Below are positions 30,670-42,132 of a stretch of DNA of 64,000 nucleotides, piece after piece. This DNA comes from Lichenostomus cassidix (lineage: Eukaryota > Chordata > Aves > Passeriformes > Meliphagidae), in assembly GCA_008360975.2 (NCBI GenBank), contig CM039210.1, positions 9,860,293 to 9,924,292 of the forward strand. The letters are read 5' to 3'. Both the position numbers and the translations under genes were made by a program. How positions within the stretch are numbered: the first letter of the stretch is position 1; every line of letters begins with the position of its first letter. Below the pieces are notes generated by a model. It saw only the letters and a list, made by a program, of their open reading frames with translations. It was not told the origin of the DNA and did no database searches.

Positions 30670-31342
30670 GCCGCTCTCTCCCTCCCCTGGAAAGTTTTTC
30701 CTAAGCTTATTGGTTTAAGGTTTGCTTCCCCGCCCCTATCACCGCCCCCGCTGCTTGCCCTCACTAGAATGTTCTGTTGCCGGGCTTCCCCCATGAGTTG
30801 CTTGTAATCCCCTCCCTACTTATAGTTCATTTGCTCCCCCGCTTGTCCCTCATGTTGTCCCGGAGCCCCGTTGGCTCCGCCCCTGCTGTTCCTCCCCGGG
30901 AAACCCCGTATTTCCCCCTAAAAACCCCTTCCCTTTGTTCTCTCCGCCTGGTGTGGCCGCGACCCCAGCCCCGCCGGGCTCTGCGCCCGGTAGCTGCGTG
31001 GACCGCCCCACCCGAGAGCCCCCAGTGTGCCTCCCCCGCGCCGCTTCTCCTGAATAAACTGCACACTGCTGACTCTCGGCTCGTCGCCCTTTCTTTATCA
31101 CGGGAAGCGACCAGCGACTCCACGGCGTTCCTGCCCGGCAGGCACCCGCCTCCGCCGCGTGGTCCCTGCCGCTCCAAGGAGCGACCCTGGGAACACCGAG
31201 GCTGACCGCAGCCGCCTCTGGACAGAAGCTGAACAGCCGGGAGGGCTGAGAGCTTGGGCCAGGTGAGGCCCCCGAGGTCTCCCGAAGCCCCGTAGCTCGT
31301 TGGGGCCAGGCGGCCGGACCCCGCCGGACCCTTACAACTTCA
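30549..31342 (+). repeat. 3' LTR of provirus D
   Basis: 794 bp, same ends as the 5' LTR, AATAAA at 31,053-31,058. The first 121 bp are translated as the Env tail. About 20 differences from the 5' LTR by eye, including two 1-bp indels. Confidence 0.93.
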
Positions 31343-31710
31343 ATAACACACTGATGTTTTGGCTTTTGCTAAGTCGTGTTTATCATAAGTCAAGGACTTC
31401 TTCTTTGTGTTTCATGTTCTGCCCGTGAGGAGGTACACCAAAGAAAAAAACTGTGAGGTAGCATAGCTGAGACAGGTGACCCAAACTGGCCAAAGGGATA
31501 TTCCACAGCATAGAACACATCTTGCCCAGTATGTAAACTGGGGGAGTTACCCTGAAGGGGTGGGCAGATTGGGGTGCAAGGTCTAGCATCGGTCAGTGGG
31601 TGGTGAGCAATTGTATTGTGGGTCACTTGTTTTCCCTTGAGTTAGATTTTTTTCCTTATTATTACTATTATTATATTTTACTTTGTTTAAATTATTAAAC
31701 TGTTCCAAAG

Positions 31711-32084
31711 AAACCCCCAACACCCATACATTCTCAGCTTGTGCTTTTCTTCCTACTTTGAAGCAGGCACATTTTTGGTTAAAAGTTTCACTTGCAGCCT
31801 AAAATAATTCTATCAAATGAGCTTTTAAATTAAAAGAAAATTCTAGCTCCAGTGTGGTCTTTTGGCATGAGTGAAATGAGAAATTTTGCTGTGCAACAGG
31901 ATGTAGAGGTAGAAGGGCACTGTGTGGAGAGTACTTCTGCCAGTTCATTGTTCAGTAAAATGCTTCTTTTGGACAGTGATGAATGCTCCTATCCCTCCTC
32001 TCCCTTCAGTATAGGGATTGCTCTGGATTTCACCCCTGGGATTATCATGCACCTCTCCATAAGCAGCCTTGCTGCATAGGCCAA
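31711..32084. other. No recognisable feature
   Basis: Between LTRs T2 and T3. No supported gene, although short frames exist on the plus strand. Confidence 0.4.
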
Positions 32085-32494
32085 TGTCCTTGTTTCAGCA
32101 AGGATAGAGTTCATTTCCTTCCTAGTAGCTGGTACAGTGCTGTGTTTTGGATTCAGTATGAGAATAATGTTGATAACACAGTGATGTTTTGGCTGTTGCT
32201 GAGCAGTGCTTACTCTGAGTCAAGGGCTTTTCAGCTTCGCACACTGCCCTGCCAGTGAGGAGGCTGGGGGTTCACAAGAAGCTGGAAGGGGACATAACCA
32301 AGACAGCTGACTCAAAGTGGTCAAAGGTATATTCCAGACCATATAAAGCTGGGTGGAAAGCTGGCTGGAGGGCTGCTGATCAGGAACAGGCTGGGCATTG
32401 GGCAATTGGTGGTGAGCAATTATTTTTCATTTGTATCAATTGCTTTTCTTGGGATTTCTTTATTTCTTTATTTTTCTTTCTTTCTTTCTCTTTC

Positions 32495-32545
<51 letters not shown>

Positions 32546-32742
32546 CTTTTTGTTATTTTCATTTTAATTACAATTTATTATATTTTTTAAAATTTTATTT
32601 TATTTCAAGTATTAAACTGTTCTTATATCAACCTAGGAGTTTTTTTTACTTTTACCCTTCTGATTCTCTCCGCCATCCAACTGGGGGGAGTGAGTGAGCA
32701 GCTGTGTGATGCTTAGTTGCTGGTTGGGGTTAAACCATTACA
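32085..32742 (+). mobile_element. Solo LTR T3 (ERVL-like)
   Basis: 658 bp from TGTCCTTGTTTCAGC to GGTTAAACCATTACA with perfect GCCAA duplications (32,080-32,084 and 32,743-32,747). Contains the (CTTT)n microsatellite, which lengthens it relative to T1. Confidence 0.9.
32476..32548 (+). repeat. (CTTT)n microsatellite within T3
   Basis: About 70 bp of CTTT units with a few CTCTTT interruptions, in the U5-side part of the LTR. Confidence 0.95.
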
Positions 32743-33359
32743 GCCAAGCACTGAAGTTCGAATTTCATCCTACATTAATTGCTTGGGAGCAACAGTTGAG
32801 ATTATAGATTTACTCCGATCCCCAAAACAGTCTGTATAATTTGTGTCTTTTCCCTTTTCTAAGACAAAATTCATTAGAAGAGCTGTTATAGCAATCATTT
32901 CAATCTGATTAACTGTCTAGCTGGAATACATGGCTCTGGCAGTAAAACTATTTCTAGATCCAAAGTCTGTGCTTTAAGGCCACATTGATGCTGCACGTTT
33001 GATTTATCAAATACAAATTCCTTGTGGCACAGCAACTGCATTCAGGCATGTTGTTCTGAGACAAGCAGAAGATATGAGTGCCAAGATCTAAAGAGAGAAA
33101 AGGTTGACTGAAATACAGAGGTGAGGTCAAACTCGACAGCTTGCCAACTTTTATGCTAAGTTAGCAGTGTCTCTCCTTGACCTAAACAAACTGATATGCT
33201 GAAGAAAATAATTCTGGTATCTGAGAAAATAAATTGGGAGAATGGCTGGCACACACATTTTCATTTCCTGTAATAGGCACCACTTGAAAGAAAAAAATTT
33301 CTCCGAGAAGATGGAAAATCACTGGCAATAACAGAAAGAGTAAGGATGGGTACCATATA
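32743..33359. other. Non-repetitive sequence between LTRs, possible intron
   Basis: No repeat signature. On the minus strand a pyrimidine tract followed by AG near 33,320 precedes a short open stretch, but similarity to an exon is too weak to call. The region could be intron of the same gene as the exon at 35,003-35,076. Confidence 0.35.
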
Positions 33360-34093
33360 TGTCATGGTCCACTCATAAGCAGACGCGTGATGGTTTGTAC
33401 CAGCTACAATCTCAGAGTGCAAAAAGAAAAGAAAACACAAAATGCAACAAGTCAAGGGAGTTAAATTTCAATCCAAGGGGGAACTTTATTAATTTGGCCC
33501 GTAAAGCGGCCTGCGATAGAGAGAGCAAGAGGGAAAATTGGGAAAAGATGGGGAGGAAAGGGAAGGAAAGGGGGCTATAGCTACCACCATGGGTCCACAG
33601 ACGTCTGTCATCCCTGGGGTCCCGTCCAGTCGGCGTTCCTTGGCCTCTGCAAAGATCGATGTGATCTTTCGGTGGGGAAGATCTTCGGAGTTCAGTCACT
33701 CCAGAGCTGTCTTTTATGCTTAGTCCATACACCTGGTCCCTCCTTGCCACCCGCCTTTGCTCCTCCTTAATTCTTGTGGAGATATGCCAAACTTCACTTG
33801 ACAGGGTCAAGGGAGGAGTGTCCGAGGCATGGTCGGCGGGTTTTTCACAATGGGTGTCAGGGCAACCAGTGCAAAGCCTTCGTCACATACCTGCTTTGGC
33901 AGCACAAGGCCTTTGTTCTGTACCAACTCAGGCAGGTGCAAAGCCTTCATTCCGTACCACCTTAGGCAGGTACAAAGCATTCACTCCGTACCAGCTTTGG
34001 GTAGGCACAAAACATTCTCTGCATAAGTCCTGCACCTGTAGTTTCTGATAAGAAATGTTGAGACAGAACTCAATTCTTGGATCGACCCTTACA
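33360..34093 (-). mobile_element. Solo LTR, family S, copy 1
   Basis: 734 bp from TGTCATGGTCCACTC to GACCCTTACA with ATATA on both sides (33,355-33,359 and 34,094-34,098). AATAAA and a CATAAAAG box on the minus strand set the orientation. The U3 part (about 33,893-34,020) holds three full 34-bp tandem units plus a partial one. Nearly identical to 35,257-36,059. Confidence 0.9.
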
Positions 34094-34098
34094 ATATA

Positions 34099-35002
34099 CC
34101 AGTAAAGATGATGAAGCAAAAAATAAGTTGTCTGAAAATGTAGCCTGGTTTCTGGTGCTATATGTATTTTCCTTTTTATATCTCAATTTCATATTGAACA
34201 TTATTCTTCTGGTTTTTCTGCTGACAACAAACTGTTGTTTGCTGTTGGAAACTGAAGTCTATTGATGTAAACAGAGGTAGTAGACCAGCTGTGGATCATG
34301 AAAATGTTGCCTATAGCCAAAAACAAATAACAAGCACAGCAAGACATTTCCTACATTCTATGCTCTGCTTTCTAAACCCTTTGACATGAAAAAATTTGTG
34401 ATGGTGTTTTTTAAAACTGAATAGGATTAGTGTTGTCTTAAAGTGCAAAACTATGATTACATACTGTCAGAGTCACTTTGTTGATTTTTCAAGGGCTGCA
34501 CACTGGTGGGAAGTTGGGCAGAGACCAAGTAGAGGACTGGGATGGCAGATCCAGAAAAATACAGACATGTCTGTGTACATGCACATATCTGCATATGGAC
34601 TTGGAATATGTGCTGCTTGAACACCTGACCTCTGCTTCCCAGTGACCCAGCTTGCTGCAGGATCCTCACTTCTCCCTCAGGGAGGACTGAGATATTGTTG
34701 CTTTCCTAGCACACTCACCTTCCTGTCACCATTGAGCCAGCTATGATTCTTCTGAATTCTCACCGTCCTCATCCCTAAGGTGCTAAAACTTGGGTTTTTC
34801 TAAGCTGACAAGAGTCCTATTTCGATATCTGTGTTCCTATTATACCTAATTTTCCTCAATTAGTTAAATAACTAGACATAAGTGCTATTGCTTCCCTCTC
34901 CACTTTTTCTAAGTAGATGTCGAACTACAAAGACATTATCTAGACATTCATCCAGAGCCTACAAACCAACATATGACATCCAACCCCAATAATTCCACTT
35001 AC
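34099..35002. other. Non-repetitive sequence, probable intron
   Basis: AT-rich, no mobile element recognised and no supported gene. It lies on the 3' side (minus strand) of the integrin-like exon. Confidence 0.4.
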
Positions 35003-35076
35003 TCATTATCTGCTTTCTGCTGAACATTTGGAACAAGATCACAAAGTTCATCTTCACCACAGTCTTTGATAGGAAT
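35003..35076 (-). CDS. Integrin alpha-like exon (closest in my reading to ITGA2), 74 bp
   Basis: On the minus strand a pyrimidine-rich tract ending in ATAG precedes an open 74-base exon, followed by the donor GTAAGT. The translation includes IPIKDCGEDELC, the DCGxDxxC pattern of integrin alpha-chain calf/thigh regions, then DLVPNVQQKADN. Compared with integrin alpha-2 as I know it, about two residues seem missing after the second cysteine (a 6-base in-frame deletion), so it may be a degenerating copy. In an intact gene it would encode part of the collagen-receptor ectodomain. ITGA2 lies on the Z chromosome in chicken, so a W-linked relic is possible. No neighbouring exon was confirmed. Confidence 0.5.
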
Positions 35077-35137
35077 CTATGAAAACCAAAAACATTTCCT
35101 GAATGACAGTGCTCAACTTTAAAATTTTCTACAGATG
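35077..35137. other. Intron-like flank of the integrin-like exon
   Basis: Holds the splice acceptor tract (minus strand) and ends at the T4 insertion (left duplication AGATG, 35,133-35,137). Confidence 0.4.
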
Positions 35138-35256
35138 TGTGCTGATTTTGGCTGAGGTGGAGTTAATTTTCTTCTCAGTGGCTGGTATGTGGCTGTGTTT
35201 TGGATTTGTGCTGAACACAATGTTGATAATATAAAGATATTTTTGTTGTTGCTGAG

Positions 35257-36059
35257 TGTCACGGTCCACTCATAAGCAGACGCGTGATGGTTCATACCAG
35301 CTACAATCTCAGAGTGCAAAAAGAAAAGAAAACACAAAATGCAACAAGTCAAGGGAGTTAAATTTCAATCCAAGGGGGAACTTTATTAATTTGGCCCGTA
35401 AAGCGGCCTGCGATAGAGAGAGCAAGAGGGAAAATTGGGAAATGATGCGGAGGAAAGGGAAGGAAAGGGGGCTATAGCTACCACCATGGGTCCACAGACG
35501 TCTGTCATCCCTGGGGTCCCGTCCAGTCGGCGTTCCTTGGCCTCTGCAAAGATCGATGTGATCTTTCGGTGGGGAAGATCTTCGGAGTTCAGCCACTCCA
35601 GAGCTGTCTTTTATGCTTAGTCCATACACCTGGTCCCTCCTTGCCACCCGCTTTTGCTCCCCCTTAATTCTTGTGGAGATATGCCAAACTTCACTTGACA
35701 GGGTCAAGGGAGGAGTGTCCGAGGCATGGTCGGCGGGTTTTTCACAATGGGTGTCAGGGCAACCAGTGCAAAGCCTTCGTTACATACCCGCTTTGGCAGC
35801 ACAAGGCCTTTGTTCTGTATCAGCTCAGGCAGGTGCAAAGTCTTCGTTCTGTACCACCTTAGGCAGGTACAAAGCCTTCGCTCCGTATCAGCTTTGGGTA
35901 GGCACAAAGCATTCGTTCCGTACTACCTTAGGCAGGCACAAAGCATTCGCTCTGCACCAGCTTTAGGTAAGTACAAAGCATTCTCTGCGTGAGTCCTGCA
36001 CCTGTAATTTCTGATGAGAAATGTTGAGACAGAACTCGATTCTTGGATCGACCCTTACA
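35257..36059 (-). mobile_element. Solo LTR, family S, copy 2
   Basis: 803 bp from TGTCACGGTCCACTC to GACCCTTACA, perfect CTGAG duplications (35,252-35,256 and 36,060-36,064). It differs from copy 1 by scattered substitutions and by two extra 34-bp units in the tandem array (about 35,790-35,985). Confidence 0.92.
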
Positions 36060-36167
36060 CTGAGCAAGGCTTGTAATGAGCCAAGGCCTTTTCTACTTTT
36101 TGCACTACCACACTAGCAAAGAGACTGGGGGTGCATGGAAGGTTGGGAGGAGACATAGCTGGGACAA

Positions 36168-36883
36168 TGTGGAGGACCAGACATAAACATGGTTTGTCTC
36201 AAACATTCTGACTGTTAAGACAGGAAAGATTGCCAGAGACTGGAAAAGGTAATCTGTTTTGAGACATCTTGGGGCCTTGGAATGTATGGTAGGAGGTGGG
36301 TCAGACCTTGATCTGGTGAGGTAGTGCCCTGCCCCTCCAAACCCCCCCCAGCCCCGTAGTATCTGTCAATCAGAGCACACTGAAGGCAACCCCTCAGTGT
36401 TGCCTAACCCAGTCCCTGAGTGGCTGAGGAACCGGAAGTCCCTCCTGGGAGGAAGGTCCAGAATGGGCCAAAAAGGTTTAAGAAGGGTCACCACGAGGCA
36501 AGCACATTGTCCTTTAACCCTACCTTCATCTTGGAGTTTTACATCACTGGAACCCAGGAGTTGGTATCTATATGTCTGTTTCTGTATCTTCCCTGTCTTT
36601 CTGGTTTTCTCCCTTTCTTCTTCCTCTAACTCTCTTCTCATGGAATGTAACATCGAATGGGTTATAAGGTTTTCTATGTTCAATGGGCTAAGTCTATGCT
36701 GTGATAAGCAAGGTTTTGTAGTATTTACTCTTTTGCCAATGTTCCTTAATTTTCTATAGTTTGCCAGTAAACTTTTGTGGATTTTAGTTCTTGAGAATAT
36801 TTGGCTGCGATTTTCTCCTTTGTGTCTACCCAGAGCAAAAGGACCTTGGTTTAGTCCTAGGTTTGAGAGACTGGGGTGTAACA
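36168..36883 (+). mobile_element. LTR, family V, copy 2
   Basis: Starts TGTGGAGGACC and reaches GGGGTGTAACA; homologous in reverse to V1. Its left flank GACAA resembles AACAA after 37,586, so V2 and the following 700 bp may have arrived as one element. Confidence 0.6.
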
Positions 36884-37586
36884 AAGATGTAATCAGAAGA
36901 GAGGGTCCCATGGAAGTGGGGCAGCGCTGTTCTGAGCCAACTTCCTGCTCCACCTTCAGACTCTTGCTCAGTCATCTGCACAAAGCCCCCCCCCGGCTCA
37001 CTTCCTGAAGGAGGGCTCAAAGGCATGGCTGTGCATGTGTGAACAAAAACAGCATTAAAAAATCTAGTTTACATAAGAAGGGTGCACCAAGTCAATTATA
37101 AAAAAAATTGATCAGGCCCCCTTGCTCTCTTTTTTTTTTCCCTTCTCTTTTTCTTCTCCTTTCTTTGTCTCACTACCCCAGCTCTGGACCATCCACACAG
37201 CAGGGCCAACACAGGCTCTAAGGACTGGTGATATTCCTGGTTTTCTTTCCTTGCTTTGTCTGGGCAAAGCATGGCTATCATATTCTACTCCATATTCTGT
37301 ACTGAAGTTTATTGTCAGAGTGGGGAGCTTGTAGAAGCATGTTGTGGCTTGTGAGCCAGCACCTTTGAGAAGTTTGTTGTGGGAGTTGAGAACTTATTGA
37401 AGTGTACTGTACAAAATGTAAGGGCCTGTTAGCCAATACCTTTTGAGTCTAAGCAGTGAGCTGCTTGCCAGAGTTATGGTGAATGTACAATAAAACATGA
37501 GAGTTCCCTGATGTGGTCTGGTGTCTTTGTTCAGCCTGATGAGAATTTATAATAAACTTCACACCCCCTACCAGTGGGTCGTGACA
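36884..37586 (+). other. Unresolved insert next to V2
   Basis: Contains a pyrimidine-rich run (37,128-37,170), two AATAAA/ATAAAA motifs (near 37,490 and 37,553) and ends GGGTCGTGACA. It could be internal sequence of a V element with a second LTR end, or a separate LTR. No coding similarity. Confidence 0.35.
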
Positions 37587-37970
37587 AACAAGTGACTCCA
37601 ACTGACCAATGGGATATTCCAGACCGTATAACATCATGGTCAGTGTATAAAAAGGGGGGGAAGAAGGAGGAAGGGGGGCAATGTTCAAAGTGATGGCATT
37701 TGTCTTCCCAAGTAACCGTTATGCATGATGGGGCCCTGCTCTCCTGGAGATGACCAAACACCTGCCTGCCCATGGGAAGTGGTGAATGAATTCCTTGCTT
37801 TGCTTTGCTTGTGTGCGTGGCTTTTGCTTTCCCTATTCAACTGTCTTTATCTCAACCCATGATTTTTCTCACTTTTACCCTTCTGATTCTCTCCCCAATC
37901 CCACTAGTGGGGGGAGTGAGCGTGTGGCTGTATGGTGCTTAGTTGCCAGCTGGGCTTAAACCACAAGATA

Positions 37971-38474
37971 GCAGTGTTAAACACCTTTGAAGGGAAGCAC
38001 ATTCTTGTTTACAGATAAGGAAATCTCTGATGGGCATTTAAAACTCTGACACATGAAAAAAAACACTGATTAGCTACCCACAACAAATATGATCTAAGAA
38101 GATCCATCTGTCTTTCATTTACTCTTCTACTGTAGGCTAAACTAACTTAAATTACTTCATCTTTGCCATCAACTAGAAGTTCCCTTGAACACTGACATGG
38201 CTCAACCAACATGCATGTTACACCATGGTGGCTGGTGCATATGTGTATGAGAGCAAGTCCATGCAATACAGACAAAGGTATAAAACTGACAAGGTGGCAC
38301 CATGCCAGGTCCCTGTTTCAGCCTGGTCACTTAACTAGAACATGAATTTTCCCTTACATATACCTCTTCAGTGCTTGCAGGGCCCACACATTGTATGCAT
38401 GTGTATAGCCAGGTGTTTTACAATAGTAAATCTGTATACTTACACTACAGGCCACAGATGCTGGAGAATATATC
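37971..38474. other. No recognisable feature
   Basis: Unique-looking sequence between T4 and a CR1 3' end. Confidence 0.4.
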
Positions 38475-38812
38475 ATAGAACCATAAAAAAGGCTTGGGTT
38501 GGAAGGGACCTTGAAGATCATCTAGTTCAAATCCCCCTGCCATTGCCAGGGCTGCCACCCACTAGATCAGGTTGCTCAGGGCCCTACCCAACCTGGCCTT
38601 GAATACTGCCAGGGATGGGGCATCTACAACTTCTCTGGGCAACCTGCTCCAGTGCCTCACCACCCTCACAGCAAAGAATTTCTTCCTAACATCCAATCTA
38701 AATCTTTCCTTGTTTAGTTTAAAACTGTTCCCCCTTGTCCTATGACTTATCTGCCCATGTAAAAAGTCACTCTCCATCTTTTTTTTATAAGCCCCCTTTA
38801 AGTACTTGGATG
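38475..38812 (-). mobile_element. CR1 LINE, 3' part (left of provirus C)
   Basis: Begins with CATAGAACCATAAAAAAGG and the GGTTGGAAGGGACC motif of CR1 3' ends, then ORF2 C-terminus (RFRLDVRKKFF, HWSRLPREVVDAPS). It continues at 48,634 on the far side of provirus C. Confidence 0.9.
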
Positions 38813-39333
38813 TGATTCGCCCCAAGCGGGCCCGGAGACACTTCAGAGACAAAGTCAGAGAAGTGGGTATTTGCTTTTATTCAGTGCACCGGGTGTGGTG
38901 AGGGGAGAATTCTCTCCTCCAAACACACACCTCGGTACCTCCAGACACAGTGTTATAGGTAGAATTCATGAATATTCATCACATTCCCCAGAATAGGAGT
39001 GGTTATACAAATCATTTCTCAGAAGTCATTAATATCATTAGCATGTGCACCATGCATGCTCTGTATATCCCGGTGGTCTTTGGAGACCCCCAAAGACCCC
39101 TCCAGGATGAAGCTCCTACTAGTCTTCATCACAATGCACTTTTCACCTTTCTCTCTGGAGCATGTGTGGTCCTTCATGGGATGATTCAGCGGTTTCTGTG
39201 CTGGCTTCAAACGGATTCTTGTCCCTCTTATCTTGATAAGATTAAGGGAATCCTGTTTTTCTAGGTTTTAGAATTCACATATCCTGTCTCTCAATAGTTA
39301 ACTTGAGTTACCTATTTGACCACTTCTTTCTCA
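38813..39333 (-). repeat. 3' LTR of provirus C
   Basis: 521 bp, plus strand TGATTCGCCCC ... TTCTTTCTCA, followed by the complement of a polypurine tract (ATCCCTCCTTTTC). Confidence 0.93.
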
Positions 39334-39344
39334 ATCCCTCCTTT

Positions 39345-41242
39345 TCTTTTTTGTAATTTGTAATTCTTTACAAATCTTGTATGTCATGAAAGTACCTTTC
39401 TCTATCTTATATCTAAGTTTGTACTTTTGCCATTGAGCATAAGCATCACTATTCCAAGTGCATAATATCATACAACAATAACTACTAATACAAACAGTAA
39501 GTAACAATGCAATAATACAAATAACTATTACAAACAATTGTTTAAGCCAGGTTAAGTTGGGTAACTGTAGCAATGTGGTTTTTTAGGATTCCATGTGCTT
39601 CCTTTGTTTCCCTGCTCTGTATGCTATTGGTTCATTTTGAAATATGCATTCTGCTGTACCTGAAACCTATTGGTGTGTACCCTTTTGCCAATCTTCCCTT
39701 CAGACTCCCTGGGACTGGCTCTAGGGGAGACAGTCCCTCCCCTTCCTTTCCCTTTATAAGCCGATGTCTGGATCAGCTTGAGGTCTTCATCTCTGAGCTG
39801 CTAGCCCCTGATACCTCTCCTGCCTTCCTCCCCTCTTCTCCTCCCCTGTAACCCTCCCTCCTTACCCCAAATAAACCTCCCTGGCAGAACAGAGATGGAT
39901 TCCAGTTTGTTTCTTCGTCTTACTTTGTTTCCTGTTGAATTTCTGTGGCTATGAGACTCATGCCACACCGAGCGGACCCCAGGGGCCGCCCGCCCCGAAT
40001 CCGGTGGAATTACGAGGACCAGGGACCCCGTTCCAGGGGGGAGCTGGCTCCTGCCGCCCTCCTGGAGCGTGCTACATCAGGTAACCATGCTGTAAGTTTG
40101 TCCCATACCTCTTTAAACCCCCAAGAAGTGTCATCTAAAGTGATCTGATGCAATGTTCGCATTCTGTCCAAAATTGTCTGCAAATCTGTTTCTATTCGTT
40201 TATTCAAATCAACATAACTGCAACAGCTTGTATTTATAACTGTACATACTCCTCCTTCTTTGGCATACAATAAATCTAATGAGAGTCTATTTTGCATGGC
40301 TAGTTGTGAGATGCTCTTAATCTCGATTTACTGTGCTCTTATGGCATCTGCAGTGGCATTCATTATGGTCTCTACAGTGGCAGAAAGATTCACTATTGAT
40401 TTCTCTAGTTCACTTACTCCGAGCCAGGGTATAAACCACCTGGCAAAGCTGTGAAATCTGGTGGGCGTGTCTATTAAGGGGTTTGATGTCCTTTTGGTCC
40501 TTTGTATAAAAGTTCAGAGTAAGCCTTGTAATTGAGGAACAACACTAATGTGGGGAAATACTGGTCCTATTGCACAGCGACCTTGCCATCCCAGGGGTAA
40601 AACTTTATAGGTACTGTGTCCACATATCCAATACCAACCCCACCCTGGGGGCACTAGCCAACCCTTGGGCTTTGGTCCCCGCCTAGTTTGATTCCTATTC
40701 TGCATATTAGCGCCCCCATAGATCCAGAATTGCGAGCAGTTAGGATAATTCCCTATAAATGTTAGGTTTCCACATTTGGAATCTGTTTTATTTCCTCCTG
40801 AGTTTTTAGGTACAGATTTTCCCCAGCACCGCTGTATGCAGAGTACTGGTGAGGACTCACTTATTGGCTCTTCAAACTCCAATTTCCATTGAAGTTGATC
40901 TGGGGATATGTTGACATAATACGAAAGGTTTGTGGAACTAAGGGCAGTATGGATTTCTGTTGTATTAGGGAATGTTGCCCCAACCAAAGGAAAGCCTCTA
41001 GCAGGATTTTCAGGCAGCTGAGAGCATATCCAGCAATCAGTCAGATTAAAATTCTCAACAACACCTTTGAGCAATCGAAGGTGTGTATTTTGGTCCCATG
41101 CACCTGCCCCAATTACCAGTGTCACTAGTATGGTCCAAATCATGTTGTATTGATTTTCCATATTTGAAGGTGCAGAGGTCCTGTTCTTCTTGCCTCCCAC
41201 TCTGGTCTTGGCGCGAGTTTGGTCCTTGTATAATGGATCCAA
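39345..41242 (-). pseudogene. env: env of provirus C, broken and interrupted by an LTR
   Basis: The surface subunit starts near 41,242-41,158, overlapping the integrase C-terminus. It has a hydrophobic leader (IWTILVTLVIGAGAW), a CWIC motif (the receptor-type SU CXXC used for disulfide exchange), many N-glycosylation sites and a frame end at 40,514. The fusion region follows with a stop. The transmembrane subunit has an immunosuppressive-type segment (LQ/MQNRLSLDLL), CX6CC near 40,217-40,243 and heptads. An LTR at 39,566-40,079 cuts the membrane-proximal region between AWL and NLTWLKQ. The anchor (LFVIVICIIALLLTVCI) and tail follow at 39,565-39,345. Confidence 0.88.
39566..40079 (+). mobile_element. 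Solo LTR in env of provirus C (6-bp duplication, ERVK-like)
   Basis: 514 bp from TGTAGCAATGTGG to GCTACATCA with perfect GGTAAC flanks (39,560-39,565 and 40,080-40,085). TTTATAAG near 39,752 and AATAAA near 39,870 show plus orientation. Removing it restores the Env frame exactly. Confidence 0.9.
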
Positions 41243-42132
41243 GTCGATTTTCCTTGTACTTTAATTGCTGTATGAGTCACCAGCAATGCTTGATAAGGTC
41301 CTTCCCATTTTTCCTGGAGTGGGTCTCCTGAAAGAGACTTAACATAAACCCAATCCCCAGGATTCACATTATGAAAGGGTTTATGAGGTGGTGGGGGTTT
41401 GCAATTAACAACGGTAATGCATATTGATTGTAATTTTTAACCTAAACGCTTTACATAATCTATTAAATAGCTTTGCCCTACCAGAGCCACACTGTCATTG
41501 TGAATCACATTTGTTCCATAGGGCCTTCCATACAGAATTTCAAAGGGACTCAATTTTTCCTTGAGCTGTGGTTTTACCCTAATTCTTAGCAAAGCCATGG
41601 GCAGAGCCTGATACCAATATAAGTTGGTTTCTTGACAAATTTTGGTTAATTGCTGCTTTATTAAGTGATTCGTCTTTTCTACTTGTCCATTTGCTTGTGG
41701 CCTGTATGGTGTATGTAGTTGCCAGTGTATGCCCAGTAGATTACTTACTCCCTGCACCACCTGGGCTACAAAGTGTGATTCCCCTATCAGAATTAATTTC
41801 CCTGGATACCCCAAATTGTGGAATTATTTATTGTACTAAAGCTTTAACAACTTCTCTAGCTTTATTTGTTCTACAAGGGAAGGCTTCCAGCCAACCTGAG
41901 AAAGTGTCTGTGAGGACTAAAAGGTACTTGTATCCCCCTTTTCTAGGTAATTCCGAAAAGTCAATTTGCCACGCATCCCCTGGTAAGGCTCCTTTAAGGA
42001 TTGTTCCAGTGTTTTCCATAACAGTGGTATTAGGGTTGTTTTTAAGACAGATTTCCCAAGTGGAAGTTATGTCCTCGATTGTCTCCTTTAATTTTGATGC
42101 TATACTTTGCTCTTTAAATGGCTACGTAAGGC

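Larger units (their letters stand above)
23351..31342 (+). mobile_element. Provirus D, alpha/beta-retrovirus-like ERV, near full length
   Basis: 7,992 bp, plus strand, with LTRs at both ends, perfect 6-bp duplication ATAACA (23,345-23,350 and 31,343-31,348), a primer site, gag, pro, pol, a deleted env and a polypurine tract. By eye the LTRs differ at about 20 of 793 positions (2-3%), so integration was recent relative to the older repeats. Gag is betaretrovirus-like, while the Env transmembrane subunit is alpharetrovirus-like. Damage is limited to two nonsense codons in pro-pol and an env deletion. Confidence 0.93.
23262..31710 (+). mobile_element. Solo LTR T2, split by provirus D
   Basis: The left part (23,262-23,350) starts TGTCCTGGTTTTGGCTGGG; the right part (31,349 to about 31,710) continues the same LTR, with ACTGATGTTTTGGCTTTTGC and later the ATTAAACTG region. 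Provirus D inserted within it with an ATAACA duplication. The 3' end is decayed or truncated, so the right border is approximate. Confidence 0.7.
35138..37965 (+). mobile_element. Solo LTR T4, split by S2 and a V-type insertion
   Basis: Pieces 35,138-35,256, 36,065-36,167 and about 37,587-37,965. The start TGTGCTGATTTTGGC and end GGGCTTAAACCACA are those of the T family. Flanks AGATG (35,133-35,137) and AGATA (37,966-37,970) are a 5-bp duplication with one change. Confidence 0.7.

Noticed and set aside
32476..32548. CRISPR-like array
   Set aside because: Simple CTTT microsatellite inside an LTR, without spacers.
33264..33340. A second integrin exon on the minus strand
   Set aside because: There is a pyrimidine tract and AG, but the following residues match an integrin chain too weakly and no donor was placed.
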